Origin: Lathyrus oleraceus
Lineage: Eukaryota > Streptophyta > Magnoliopsida > Fabales > Fabaceae
Direction of reading: 5' to 3'
DNA length: 64,000 nucleotides
Assembly: GCF_024323335.1 (NCBI RefSeq)
Contig: NC_066579.1
Span: 245,021,068-245,085,067, forward strand
The position numbers and the translations under genes were made by a program. Below the pieces are notes generated by a model. That model was not told the DNA's origin and did not search any database. It worked only from the letters and a program-made list of their open reading frames with translations. Below are positions 23,833 through 34,306 of the stretch, piece by piece (position 1 is the first letter of the stretch; the number at the start of each line of letters is the position of its first letter).

Positions 23833-24583
23833 TCAACACCACAACTTAGTCTGAGGAGGTAGCATCTTCGTTACATCAGATTCAGAACTGCCACTAGAAT
23901 TGTCTTGAGAATCAGACCTCTCACTTGAGGTATGGGCATATGTCTCCTTGGCTTCCAATTCAACAACTCCTTTTGTTCCTCTTCCTAGGAACTTATTGAT
24001 TAGAGTTGGGGAGAACCAAACACACCTTCCTCTCACAAACACCTTGCGAAATTCTTTGTTGTTCTTGTCAGAAATATCCTTAGGGATATTCACCACAAAC
24101 TCCTTCAAAACACTGGGGTAATGCACTAACAGTTTTCAATAAACCTGCAGACTTGATCAACTCCATAACCTCCTTCACTTCCATAGCATCTTTCATTGGT
24201 TCCCTCTCCACAGCAACTCTCTTTTGTATAACAAATTTCCACTTGGTTGCACCATCTTCCAGATGAAAGGAAATCTTGTCCAAATGCACAGCTGCAACCT
24301 TAACAAGATATTTTCTAACAGATTTCCTTTTAACAGTAGAGATGTCTAGGACATCGTCTTCGACATCATCTTCGGAGTCATAACTTTCTCTGACCTTTCT
24401 TTTCTTGACTTCCACTTTACTCCATGATTTAGAAGGACCTACAACAGCAACCTTCTTACCTGTCCTGGCTGTCATCAAATCAGCCACAGACTTGCCTTTC
24501 CTGGTATTCATTTTCTTTGCAACACTTGGTTTCAAATGATGAACCAAGGTGTCATCTTCCTCGTCTGAGCTTTCTTCTTCCAA
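23833..24583 (-). pseudogene. C2 envelope-like gene, truncated and frameshifted
   Basis: Two overlapping minus-strand frames (24080-24583 and 23833-24126) form one broken gene between RNase H and the 3' LTR. The first is strongly acidic then basic (ESSDEEDD, later KKRKVRES), with an SFHLEDGATKWKFV block. The second carries the EFRKVFVRGRCVWFSP block. These match in style the proteins annotated as envelope-like in legume Sireviruses. The resemblance to any viral envelope is only by position; I see no signal peptide or membrane segment in what remains. The reading frame shifts near 24100, and the C-terminal part is absent. Confidence 0.7.
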
Positions 24584-24646
24584 ATCAATTACCTTCTTTG
24601 CAGTGTCATCTTCCTTATCTAAGCTTTTTGCACTCCATATTAATTG

Positions 24647-25429
24647 CTATAAATTCTCATGGATACAAATCCCCAATTTCCCTCTTAAACATTCAAATTG
24701 ATTAGCATCCAAAGCCTTTGTAAATATGTGAGCTAATTGCATTTCAGTTGTAACGTGCTCTAGTGCTATGATTTTCTCTTCCACAAGTTCTCTAATGAAG
24801 TGATGACAAAAATCAATGTGCTTGGTCCAGCTGTGCTGAATAGGATTTTTAGACATAGTTGTAGCACTCAGGTTGTCACAGTACACTGTCATGACATCTT
24901 GTGTGACATTGTATTCTGTCAACATTTGTTTCATCAAAACCAGTTGAGAACAACTACTTCCAACTACTATGTATTCAGCTTGATATCTAGCACAAACACC
25001 ATTTTCATCTTTCAAATGTGTAGGAGCAAGTGTCCTTTTATGATCTACATTCTCCATGCCAACCTTCTTAACCTTGTTCTTGGCATATTTGCTCTGAGAT
25101 AGAAAAATAGACTCTTCTATCTGCTTGACTTGTAGCCCAAGCCCAACAAGGTTCATCTCAACCTTAGACTACATTTGTCTAACAACATGTTCTACCATTT
25201 GATATGACCTCCAAATATTATCCACATCTATTTGAGCCACCATGAGCTTTTCTCTTTCATTATTCACAGATAGGATATTGCCAATACCTCTCCTCTTGTA
25301 ACCATTGTTAGTGAGGAACGTTATGAGTCTCTCATACCAAGCCCTAGGAGCTTGCTTCAAACCATAGAGGGCTTTCTTCAATCTGCACACATGCCTTTTA
25401 GGCTGTTCAACGTATACTTCCTCTTTCAA
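24647..25429 (-). pseudogene. pol: C2 reverse transcriptase and RNase H remnants
   Basis: Two frames carry the second half of reverse transcriptase (25169-25429) and its end plus RNase H (24647-25156). The catalytic YVDD box reads DVDN, so the polymerase is dead. Between the two frames, and inside the second, blocks present in C1 are missing (for example the segment between ENGVCARYQ and the final RNase H part). The conserved ending with HSWTKHIDFCHHFIREL is recognisable. Confidence 0.85.
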
Positions 25430-25534
25430 GTAGCCATTTGAGATTACTTCCCTTGATCTAGTTGTGACCCTTTTACTTGGATCTCTTCGAATGAGATCTT
25501 TGGGATGATCCTTCTGAACTCTGATGGATGATCG
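25430..25534 (-). pseudogene. C2 scrap of the integrase-reverse transcriptase linker
   Basis: About 100 bp match the linker between integrase and reverse transcriptase in C1 (the region with the KDHPKDLI block). It is flanked on one side by the reverse transcriptase remnant, with a deletion of its first half, and on the other by the filler at 25535-25568. Confidence 0.6.
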
Positions 25535-25568
25535 TTCGGAGTCATAACTTTATCTGACCTTTCTTTTC
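25535..25568. repeat. 34-bp filler copied from the C2 envelope-like gene
   Basis: This stretch is the same as 24371-24404, 1.16 kb away in the same orientation, with one mismatch (33 of 34). It sits exactly where integrase has been deleted, between the integrase zinc-finger remnant and the linker scrap. It looks like template-switch filler left by break repair. Confidence 0.85.
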
Positions 25569-25810
25569 CCACAGACTTTTCTTTCATCTATCTTCAAGTT
25601 GGGAATTCCTCTAACAGCTTCAACAGATATAATCATCTTCATACCTTTAAGATGCAGATGGCTCAATCTTTGATGCCATGTCTTCACTCCTTCTTCTTTG
25701 ATTAAGGTACCCTTCGAAGAATAACCAATTTGAGAGCTCAATATGTAACAATTGTCTTTGGTCCTGACTCCTTTCATGATCACTTCACTTTCTTTGTTAG
25801 TATCAGACAT
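25569..25810 (-). pseudogene. pol: C2 integrase zinc-finger remnant
   Basis: This encodes the segment between protease and integrase core: a TKDNCYIL block and the HHCC finger start WHQRLSHLHLKGMKMI. Only the first cysteine of the CxxC half is visible before the sequence runs into the filler. The integrase core is gone. Confidence 0.8.
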
Positions 25811-26697
25811 TCAATTTTAGTGAAGTTAACACTTAGACCTTGGTCACATAGTTGACTGATGCTTATTAGATTTGCAATCAAGCCCTTAACAAGTAGGACA
25901 TTGTCAAGGTCAGGAACTCCAGGGCAATCAAGCTTACCAATCCCATTGATTTCACCCTTTACTCCATCACCAAAGGTTACATAACTCATGGCATGAGGAT
26001 GAAGGCCAGGTAGCAGGTCTTTGTTTCTAGTCATGTGTCTGGAGCACCCACTGTCAAAATACCAATCTTCTTTGGCTGAAACTCTAAAGGAAGTGTGAGC
26101 TATTAGACTTGTAACATTAGTCTTAGGAACCCATTGCTTCTTGTTGACAGGCCTGTGGTGTTTGGGTCTTGGTTGATATTGAGTCTGATGATGAACAGGG
26201 CTAGGATAACCATACAACTTATAGCAGAAGGGCTTCAGGTGGCCAAATTTTCCACAGTAATGGCATCTCCATCTTTGGTGTTTCCCTTTCTGCTGTCTTC
26301 CCTTCTGATGTTGTGACATATGATATGACATCTCAGGTTTAATTTTAATATGGCAACTCTTAGGTTTGGATTTAGGTTTGCCACCAGTGTAACTGCACTT
26401 AGGCTTAGATTCATTATACCCAATGCCATATTTGTCTCCTGTTATTTGTCTAGTTTGGAGAATCTTGTCTAAGGAATCAGATCCATTGTTTAACATTCTT
26501 ACATACTTGGTCATCTCTTCCAGTTTAGAATTCAAGAACATAGCTTCAGTTTTTAACTTGGAGATGGTTTCCACATGTTCTGCTTTCTCATGCTCCAGTT
26601 GTACTATCACTTTCTTTTGGCTTTCAACTTGTTGACTTTCATCTAGCTTGGCATTCAGAACCACTGCTTCTGTTTTTAATTTGGAGATGGTTTCCAA
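25780..26697 (-). pseudogene. gag: C2 end of gag and protease
   Basis: This 305-codon frame starts in a coiled coil with a tandem 41-residue repeat (ETISKLKTEA twice). It continues through a basic stretch and a zinc knuckle (CHYCGKFGHLKPFC) and carries the protease motif WYFDSGCSRHMT. It ends by frameshift soon after the SQLCDQG block. Order and motifs match residues 380-640 of the C1 frame. Confidence 0.88.
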
Positions 26698-26765
26698 GTG
26701 TTTTACCTTCTCATTCTCAAGTTGAGTTATTACCTTCTTCTGGCTTTCAACCTATTTACACACCT
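26540..26765 (-). repeat. Tandem duplication of a 41-codon coiled-coil segment in C2 gag
   Basis: Two copies with a period of about 123 bp (for example the TTGGAGATGGTTTCCA block near 26558 and 26681) keep the reading frame. C1 has a single copy at the matching place. The upstream copy runs into a stop codon. Confidence 0.75.
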
Positions 26766-27871
26766 CTGCACTTTTGTGACACAACTTTCTGTAGGTAGTG
26801 GCCAACTCTTTAAAGGTTACTTCATCATCACTTGAGTCTTCATCAGAACCCCATCTTCCAATCAAGGCAGTCACCAGATTTGCAGACTCTTCTGTTTCAC
26901 TCTCATCAGACCAAGTGGCAGCAAGACTCATCTTCTGCTTCTTGAGGTAGGTTCCACATTTAGTTCTAATGTGTCCATAACCATCACATTCATAACACTG
27001 TACTTCTTTTCCTTCTTTGGTCTTATCATCTCACCTTGTTCTTCTTCCAGCATTGTTGGATTTACTTATGTCAGATGAGATGTTCTTGACATTAGCCTTA
27101 GATCTTACATCCATCTTTTTCAACAGTCTATTGAACTGTCTTCCCAACATTGCTACATCATTTGCTAGATCCTCATCAACATCCTGACTATTTTCCTCCT
27201 CTGTGTTTGACATGAAGGCCATGCTTTTGGTTTTCCTTTCAGATCCATCATTCATTCCCATCTCAAATGTTTGGAGGGAACCAATTAGCTCATCAACTCT
27301 CATGTTGGAGATGTCTTGAGACTCTTCTATGGTTGTCACCTTCATAGCAAATCTCTTAGGGAGTGACCTAAGTATTTTTCTTACTAATTTTTCATCTGAC
27401 ATCTTCTCTCCCAGGGATCTTGAGGCATTAGCAATTTAAAGGATACTCATATGAAATTCATGAATATTTTCATCTTCTTTCATCCTTAAATTTTCAAACT
27501 TGGTGGTGAGCAGTTGTAGTCTAGACATCTTAACTCTAGAGGTGCCTTCATGAGTGGTTTTGAGAATGTACCAAGCATCTTTAGCCACCTCACAGTTGTT
27601 TACCAACCTGAAGATATTCTTATCTACTCCATTGAATATTGCATTCAATGCTTTAGAATTTCCAAGGGCCTGATCATCCTCCTCCTTGGACCATTGTTCT
27701 TCAGGCTTCTTGTCAGTGGACCATTACTGGATGTACCCAGCCTGTTAACACAGCCTTCCAAGCCTTATTATCAAGAGATTTTAGGAAAGCTACCATTCGA
27801 GGTTTCCGATAGTCATAGTTAGATCCATACAAAACTGGTGGCCTGTGAATAGATCCTCCATCTCTCTCCAT
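26698..27871 (-). pseudogene. gag: C2 gag, N-terminal part, broken
   Basis: Gag starts at the ATG complementary to 27869-27871, just inside the primer site. It can be followed through frames at 27436-27648 and 27031-27402, with frameshifts and stops between them. Blocks in common with C1 Gag include TKFENLRMKEDE, VRKILRSLPKRFAMKVTT and VDELIGSLQTFEMG. A first zinc knuckle is recognisable in the translation near 26975-27005. Confidence 0.85.
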
Positions 27872-27924
27872 AGTACCAGAAAGTATTGTCCCTAGATCTC
27901 ACCCAGAACCAGAGCAGGATGCCT

Positions 27925-27937
27925 GCTCTAATACCAA
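27925..27937 (-). other. C2 primer binding site
   Basis: On the minus strand this reads TTGGTATTAGAGC, one base off the initiator methionine tRNA site (C to T), directly inside the 5' LTR. Confidence 0.85.
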
Positions 27938-27938
27938 T

Positions 27939-29017
27939 TGAAATTCTGGTATCAGATATGAGATGTCGAAGGTAATGTCACGACACTAATATCTGAGTAA
28001 AACTCATAGGATAAAGATAAAGAATAGTAATGCAAGAGACACAAGCAATTGTTAATCCAGTTCGGTGCAACTCACCTATGTCTGGGGGCTACCAAGCCAG
28101 GAAGGAAATCCACTAAATAGAATCAGTTCAAAGACTCTCAGTACACTTCACAAGTTACAGTCTTTTTCACCTAATCTCTACCCGTATGATTTCTACCTAA
28201 GAACTCTTAGATATGACAACCCACTCACTCCCCCTCAATCACACCTGTGATTTTAAACAGTAATTACTTATGAAAAGAAGACAATCTTCAAAGAGACACA
28301 CTTGATTTTACTTAGCAACTTCAATCAAGTAGACACACACTTGATCTTACTTAACAGCTTCGATCAAGTAGACACACACTCATGCTTACAAGCTTAGAGT
28401 GACAAATTACAACTCACAAATCAGACCAATTCAATCATCTATGGATGAATTGAATGGCTTACAAGTCACACGACTACACAAGACACAAACCCTTACTCTC
28501 TCTCAATATTTCGCTATGTATTGGTTGTGTATCAAATCAGGTTTTCCATGTCCTATTTATAGAAGCATTCAGCTGGGCTTGGACATCTTGAAAACCTTAA
28601 AACTATTTTCCAATTAAATCTTCTCATGATAGCTGGTTAGATCTGTTTGGAAAATAAGTAAATCAGGTTGTAATTAATGATTGAATGCGCTTGCAAATTA
28701 GATCTTCAATCATACATAGATTGCCATTAAATGCGCAATCACATAACACATAACATTCACCCTGAATGTTCTGTGTACAGATGTCATGACATCGGGTCTG
28801 ACATCCTGGAACAATCCTGCATAATTCCATTTTAAATATCCAGCAGGTACATATTATCATATGTCATGACATCGTGTATGACATCCTGAAACAATCCTGC
28901 ATAATCATGTTTTTAAACTCCAGCAGGTACAAGATATCTTATGTTAAGACATCACATGCAACATCTTGTGAACACTCTTTGTTTTACCAAAATTGCTGCT
29001 AACACTTAGAACCAACA
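27939..29017 (-). repeat. C2 5' LTR
   Basis: 1079 bp, next to the primer site on its inner side and the TTATT flank on its outer side. It would contain the promoter for the minus-strand genes, all of which are now broken. Confidence 0.93.
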
Positions 29018-29344
29018 TTATTCATCAGCTACATTTGCTAATGTTTGTTTCCATTGCTTTCTCCCCCTTTGACAACATCGAAAAGAAGCAAGGAAACGAT
29101 TAAGCATGTAGTAAAATTATTCAGAATCACTTAGTCAGCGACTTTGCAACACATGGTCATTAACAACAATGCACAAATCATGTAGTTAATAACAGAAGTA
29201 CAGGCATAATTAACACATGGTGAAAGAACCAATACAGAAATAACATTACAATAGGTGATCAACGAAAACAATAAGACAAATAAGTAACTAGAAAAGCATG
29301 CACACGTAGTGAAAATTTGAAATGCGTTGAGTTTGAGCAGTCAT
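29018..29344 (-). other. X 3' non-coding region right of C2
   Basis: This is the part of X between its envelope-like gene and C2. It includes a polypurine tract (plus strand TTCTCCCCCTTTG, about 29059-29071). It is AT-rich and holds no gene that I can support. Confidence 0.6.
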
Positions 29345-30911
29345 CTAAGGTCGTCGTCCATAGAACGATTCATGTCTGCCTATATAACCGGAAGGTGGAT
29401 GTGCAAGTCTTTCTTCTTCATAGAGACTGGTTAATTCAATGGCGTTCGTGTTCAACGTGTTTACGGAGCCTGCAAGAACGCGATTTGATCCTTCAATCCT
29501 TTGTAGGACGGTAGAGGGAAAGGAGTTGAAATCTTCACTGTGAGTTTGGATTTGACTCCTTAGTTCCGCATATCGTTCCTCTTGGATGGAAGCAAAGGAT
29601 GCAAAATTGTCACCTTGACTCCGAATTTGTTCCTGCAAGGCTGCGAACCTCTCCTCTTGAAGTGTAGCGAAGTTTTGCTGTTGGATTTGCATGGTTCTTA
29701 ACATTTCCATTACTTCAAAATTTTCGGATGGAGAAGAGGGTGTGGGCATATAGGATGAACGATTGCTTGTCCATCATGTGTGTTTTCATTCACCCCATCC
29801 TTGATTAGCAGACGGATGTTGTCCGGGAGTAGGACCAAGCCAATCACCATGGTCAGTGACTTGATGGTCTTGCTCCATTGGTTGGGAGTGGACTTCGTTA
29901 TTTGCTTCCTCTTCTTCACCTTCTTCATCTTCATCATTTTCATCATCATCATCTTCATCATCATCATCATCATCATCCTCAATATGTTCCACATACCTAG
30001 CATTGGTGCCTTGGACCGGTTGACGGGTTTTATATACACGCGCAGAGCGATCTCAAGGTCTTCTGACATAATTCTTGATGTACCGTTATGGATTTGTAAG
30101 GAATTCCTTGAACATAAACATTTGCTCTATGAAGTACGCTTTGAATGAATGAGGGATAATAGAGAGCAGTACCTCTTCCTAACTCTTTCAGTGCGAAGAT
30201 CCTACTTGCAATGTAGTACGGCCAATTGACTTTTATTTTGTGTTTCAGTACATACACCAGGTGTACTTTGGCCTTGTCGACACGGGAGTAACCGCCTTGT
30301 TTAGGACGCATAATATGCGTCACAATCCAGTGCAAAATTCTGTCAAGAGGCTTCGACTTCCCGACAGTCACATTAGTAGGAAAAAGAATGCTCTAAATAA
30401 CTTCTGGAGAAAACGGTTTCCTCAGCATTTTGTTTAATGCAGTCCTAAAATCATAGTTGGGTGCGTATACATTGTCCGTGATCTTGAGATCATTTGGAGA
30501 CGATAGTGGAGAGATCTTAAAGAGGGATTTCCATATGTCATCGTTCACTTCAACAGTATGAGTACCGATGTTGGAAAAAAATCTAAAGCCCTCGATTTTT
30601 TCAGCCACGCCGGTATAGAATAATTTAATTAAATCCTCATTGTACTCGGTGATGCAGTTTAAGAATAAGTTAATGCCTTGAAAACTAATATGTTCAACAA
30701 CATTCGGAATGCGCCTGCGTCCAACCACTAAAGGTGAGTAGACGTATTGCTTTATGACAATTCTATTTTTAAACTTCTTATCATAAATTTCAACCAAATC
30801 ATCAGAGAGTAGAGATAAAGCGATTACCGGAGCATGTGATCGAGATGAAGCATTCTCGGTGTGAGAGGAGGGTCCTCTAGAAGATCTCTTGCCGGAAGCT
30901 CTTGATGCCAT
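29345..30911 (-). pseudogene. X envelope-like gene (plant transposon protein domain), broken
   Basis: One gene in four frames. 30393-30911 is a Ser/Arg-rich N-terminus followed by a globular part. 30030-30371 continues it, with the block DRILHWIVTH and later KIKVNWPYYIASRIF, typical of the plant transposon protein domain found in legume Sirevirus third genes. 29786-29992 is extremely acidic (a run of Asp/Glu from a CAT/ATC repeat on the plus strand). 29345-29749 is a glutamine-rich coiled coil. An in-frame TAG separates the first two, a frameshift the second and third, and a stop the last two. It stands between pol and the polypurine tracts, the envelope position. No membrane segment is evident, so the name rests on position and family. 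Confidence 0.65.
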
Positions 30912-31699
30912 TGGGGTATTGTTGGTGAGAGATTATTAGGGTTTTGGTGTGAAGGATAGTGGTGAAGAGAGGTAGAAGATAGAGTGGCCAAGATAATCCA
31001 TTATGCAGGAAAATAGTTTTCTTGAAAACTGAGTCGACCGAAATTCAAGAGATATATACGCTGACCTAAGTAGCGAAGAGTCGACTCATGGGTCGACATA
31101 ATCGGAACCGAAGTAAATTCAATCCCAGTGTTGGGCAGCGAAGAGTCGACTCACACGTGTGATGAGTCGACACATTGACGTTTGAAAACCCAAAAAGTAG
31201 ATTTGGGTAGCGATGAGTTGACGCATAGGTCGACCTGCTAGGACCCAAAGTTTTATGAGTCGACACACTGGTCAACCTGTTGGGACCCGAGGAGAACTCT
31301 TAGATTTATGAGTCGACTCACAGGTAAACCTGTTGGGATCCGAGGAAACGCAGAAGTTGATGAGTCGACACATTCAGTCGACCTGTTGGGACCTATATTA
31401 CTAGTTTGATGATATGAGGCTCAAACTCATTTTCTTAACGCAAAATGCATGATAAATAACATACCTAAGCAAGTTTAAGCATAATTCAAGCATAAACATG
31501 GATCATACTTAGTTCAAATCAATCAATCTTGAATATCAAAGTATAGCAAGTATGTAAGTATGTATTCATACATAATTGATTAATGTAGGTCAAATGAATA
31601 GGAACGATATTACCTCCACTGATGATAGACGACAAGTGCCTTCATGTAGCCCTCACATATGAATCATGGAATGGATAGGCATGATATATATACATATAT
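30912..31699 (-). other. X spacer between pol and envelope-like gene
   Basis: Nearly 800 bp without a gene. It contains the GTCGAC palindrome array (31022-31400) and an AT-rich part (31430-31699). As it lies just upstream of the envelope-like gene, it is a candidate promoter or splice-acceptor region for that gene; this is inference. Confidence 0.5.
31022..31400. repeat. Internal GTCGAC palindrome array of X
   Basis: About eight pairs of GAGTCGAC-type sites separated by segments such as CTGTTGGGACCCGAGGA. Distances inside pairs are mostly 12 bp (for example GAGTCGACTCATGGGTCGAC), once 21 bp (with an ACACGTGTGAT spacer) and once 13 bp. It shares motif and spacing rules with 21361-21580 in the same element's LTR, though the units are less regular. 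Confidence 0.85.
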
Positions 31700-33184
31700 T
31701 TAAACACGATCCGAGATATCGAGAACACCAAGTTCCCTACGGACGTGTAAGAAAGGCTCTGTCGTAAGTGGTTTTGTGAAAATGTTGGCAAGTTGATTTT
31801 TGCTATCAACATGCTCGAAGACAACATCACCTTTCTCAACATGATCCCTAAGGAAGTGATGCCTAATTTCAATATGTTTAGTGCGCGAATGTAGTATAGG
31901 ATTTTTGGTTAGATTTATGGCGCTTGTGTTGTCACAAAAGATGGAAATACGTTCAAGTTGAACATCGAAGTCGAGTAATTGTTGTTTGAGCCACAAAATT
32001 TGAGCGTAACAATTACCCGCAACAACGTATTCCACCTCGGCGGTTGACAAAGCAACTGAAACTTGCATTTTGCTGTGCCAACTAACCAAGGAATTTGAAT
32101 AAAAATGACAAGTGCCACTGGTGCTTTTCCTATCCGATTTGCAACTGGTAAAGTCGGAATCGGAGTAACCAACCAAAGAGCAATCACTTCCCTTAGAGAA
32201 CCAAAGCCCATACTTTGAAGTACCACACTTGTATCTAAGTATGCGCTTGACAACTTTTAAATGTGATTCTTTGGGATATGATTGATACCTAGCACACATA
32301 CATACACTAAACACAATATCTGGTCGGGATGCGGTAAGATAGAGGAGAGATCTGATCATACCTCTATACCTTTTGATATCAACGGTCTTACCATTTTCAT
32401 CCTGATCCATGTTGACAGCAGTAGCAATTAGAGTGTCGATCACTTTGGAATTTGCCATATCGAAGCGTTTAAGTAGCTCATTACAATACTTGGTTTGGCT
32501 TACGAAGGTTCCTTCTTCAAGTTGCTTGATTTGAAGTCCGAGGAAGTAATTTAGCTCCCCCATCATGCTAATTTCGAATTCTCCCTGCATCAACTTAGAG
32601 AACTCCCTGACCAAATTAATGTTAGTAGATCCAAAGATAATGGCATCTACATATACTTGAACTAAGATGGAGTGTTTTCCTTGACGTCTAATAAAAAGGG
32701 TAGTATCAACCTTCCCTCTTGAGAATCCTTGCTCTAATAGGAATTTGTTAAGACGCTCATACCATGCACTAGGGGCTTGTTTGAGGTCGTACAAAGCCCG
32801 CTTGAGCTTATAAACATAGTTTGGATGCTCATGGTTTTCAAATTCGGGAGGTTGAGATACATAGACCTCTTCATTTATGTGACCGTTAAGGAAAACGCTC
32901 TTGACATCCATTTGAAATAACTTGAAATTTTGAGAACAAGCATAGGCAAGCAGAAGGCGTATAGCCTCGAGTCGGGCAACTGGAGCATAAGTTTCCTCAT
33001 AGTCTATGCCTTCCTCTTGGTTATACCCTTGAGCAACAAGGCGAGCCTTGTTGCGAGTTATGACTCCGTTTTCGTCTAACTTATTCCTAAACACCCATTT
33101 AGTGTCGATTACTCGATGGACTCGCAAAGGGGGAACAAGATCCCATACCTCATTTATTTTAAATTGAGTAAGTTCCTCTTGCAT
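31700..33184 (-). pseudogene. pol: X reverse transcriptase and RNase H
   Basis: A 494-codon frame with complete reverse transcriptase (about residues 10-250) and RNase H (about 330-480) of the copia type. Recognisable blocks are [26 protein letters not shown] and, at the end, [17 protein letters not shown]. The catalytic YVDD box reads YVDA, which removes one metal-binding aspartate, so it cannot polymerise. The frame continues upstream into 33194-33910 across a single TAG codon. Confidence 0.92.
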
Positions 33185-33193
33185 AGCTAGAAA

Positions 33194-33910
33194 CTAATTT
33201 TCATCGAGTAATGCGTCTTTTGAGTTTTTAGGCTCATTTTGAGAGACGAAAGCAAAGTGATAACAAAAGTTACTTATCTTAGACCGTGTTGTGACTCCCT
33301 TTGAGATATCTCCTAGAATATTATCAATGGGATAATCCTTGGAAGATTTCCATTCCAAAGGAAGGTCATTGTTATTGATGGAATGATCCTCCTCTTTCTT
33401 TTCGGAATTAAGATCCGACTTCTCCTCAGCTTTTTCCGGATGGGTGTCAACACGATTTTCTTCTTGATCTTTTATGATGTCTTCCGAAGGAACACCTGCA
33501 CCATTAACAAAACTACCTTCTCCGATAGTTTTCGGATAAGACTCATCAAAGGAAACATGCACGGATTCTTCAACAATAAGTAAACTTTTGTTGTATACTC
33601 TATATGCTTTACTAGATTGAGAGTATACTAGAAAGATACCTTCATCAGCTTTTGAGTCAAATTTTCCAAGGTTTTCTTTACCATTATTTAACACAAAACA
33701 CTTACATCCAAAAATATGAAGATGTGAAACATTTGGCTTCCTTCCCTTTAGCAATTCATAAGGGGTTTTGTTTAAAATAGGACGAATGAGTATCCTATTC
33801 AGTACATAGCATGTCGTGTTAATGGCATCGGCCCAAAAATATTTAGGAAGGTTATTTTCATTGATCATAGTTCTTCCAAGTTCTTCTAAAATTCGGTTTT
33901 TACGTTCCAC
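33194..33910 (-). pseudogene. pol: X integrase C-terminal region and linker
   Basis: This begins with the ERKNRILEELGRTM block that holds the catalytic glutamate of integrase. It continues through the integrase C-terminal region (GRKPNVSHLHIFGCKCFV) and an acidic linker to reverse transcriptase. It ends at a TAG in the same frame as the next block. A frameshift near 33915-33930 separates it from the integrase core. Confidence 0.9.
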
Positions 33911-34306
33911 AACACCATTTTATTGTGGAGTTCTTGGAGCAGAAAAAATTATGATCAATGTCGTTTGTTTCACAAAATTGCTCAAAGAGGTGGTTTTCAA
34001 ATTCACCTCCGTGATCACTTCGAATGGTAACTATGCTAGTGTTTAATTTGTTTTGAGACATCTTGGCAAATTTTTCAAACGCAGAAAAAGTGTCGCTTTT
34101 ACTTGCTAAAAATATAGTCCAACAAAATCTAGAGTAGTCGTCCACTATGACAAAATCATAGTAGTTTCCACCTAGACTTTTAATTCTAGATGGCCCAAAG
34201 AGGTTCATATGGAGAAGTTCAAGAGGTCTCGTTGTGAAAACAACATTTTTAGATTTAAACGAGATCCTTGTTTGTTTTCCCATTTGGCACGCATCACATA
34301 GGTGAT
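33900..34306 (-). pseudogene. pol: X integrase core, cut by element Y
   Basis: This encodes the second half of the integrase zinc finger (CDACQMGKQT) and most of the core. The first catalytic aspartate is replaced: the motif reads LLHMNLFGP. The second aspartate, in IRSDHGGEF, is intact. The frame is cut on the right by Y at 34306/34307; the first half of the zinc finger lies at 39365-39470. Confidence 0.9.

Larger units (their letters stand above)
21954..29017 (-). mobile_element. C2: older Sirevirus-like copia element nested in X
   Basis: A complete but decayed minus-strand element. The LTRs are 21954-23031 and 27939-29017, both starting TGAAATTCTGG and ending ACCAACA. The target duplication is imperfect: TCATT at 21949-21953 against TTATT at 29018-29022, which suits its age. 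By eye the LTRs differ at about 38 of 1078 sites. It belongs to the same broad group as C1, with a similar LTR start, Gag, primer site and polypurine tracts. It retains an envelope-like third gene. Integrase and the first half of reverse transcriptase are deleted, and a 34-bp filler sits at the scar. Confidence 0.92.
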
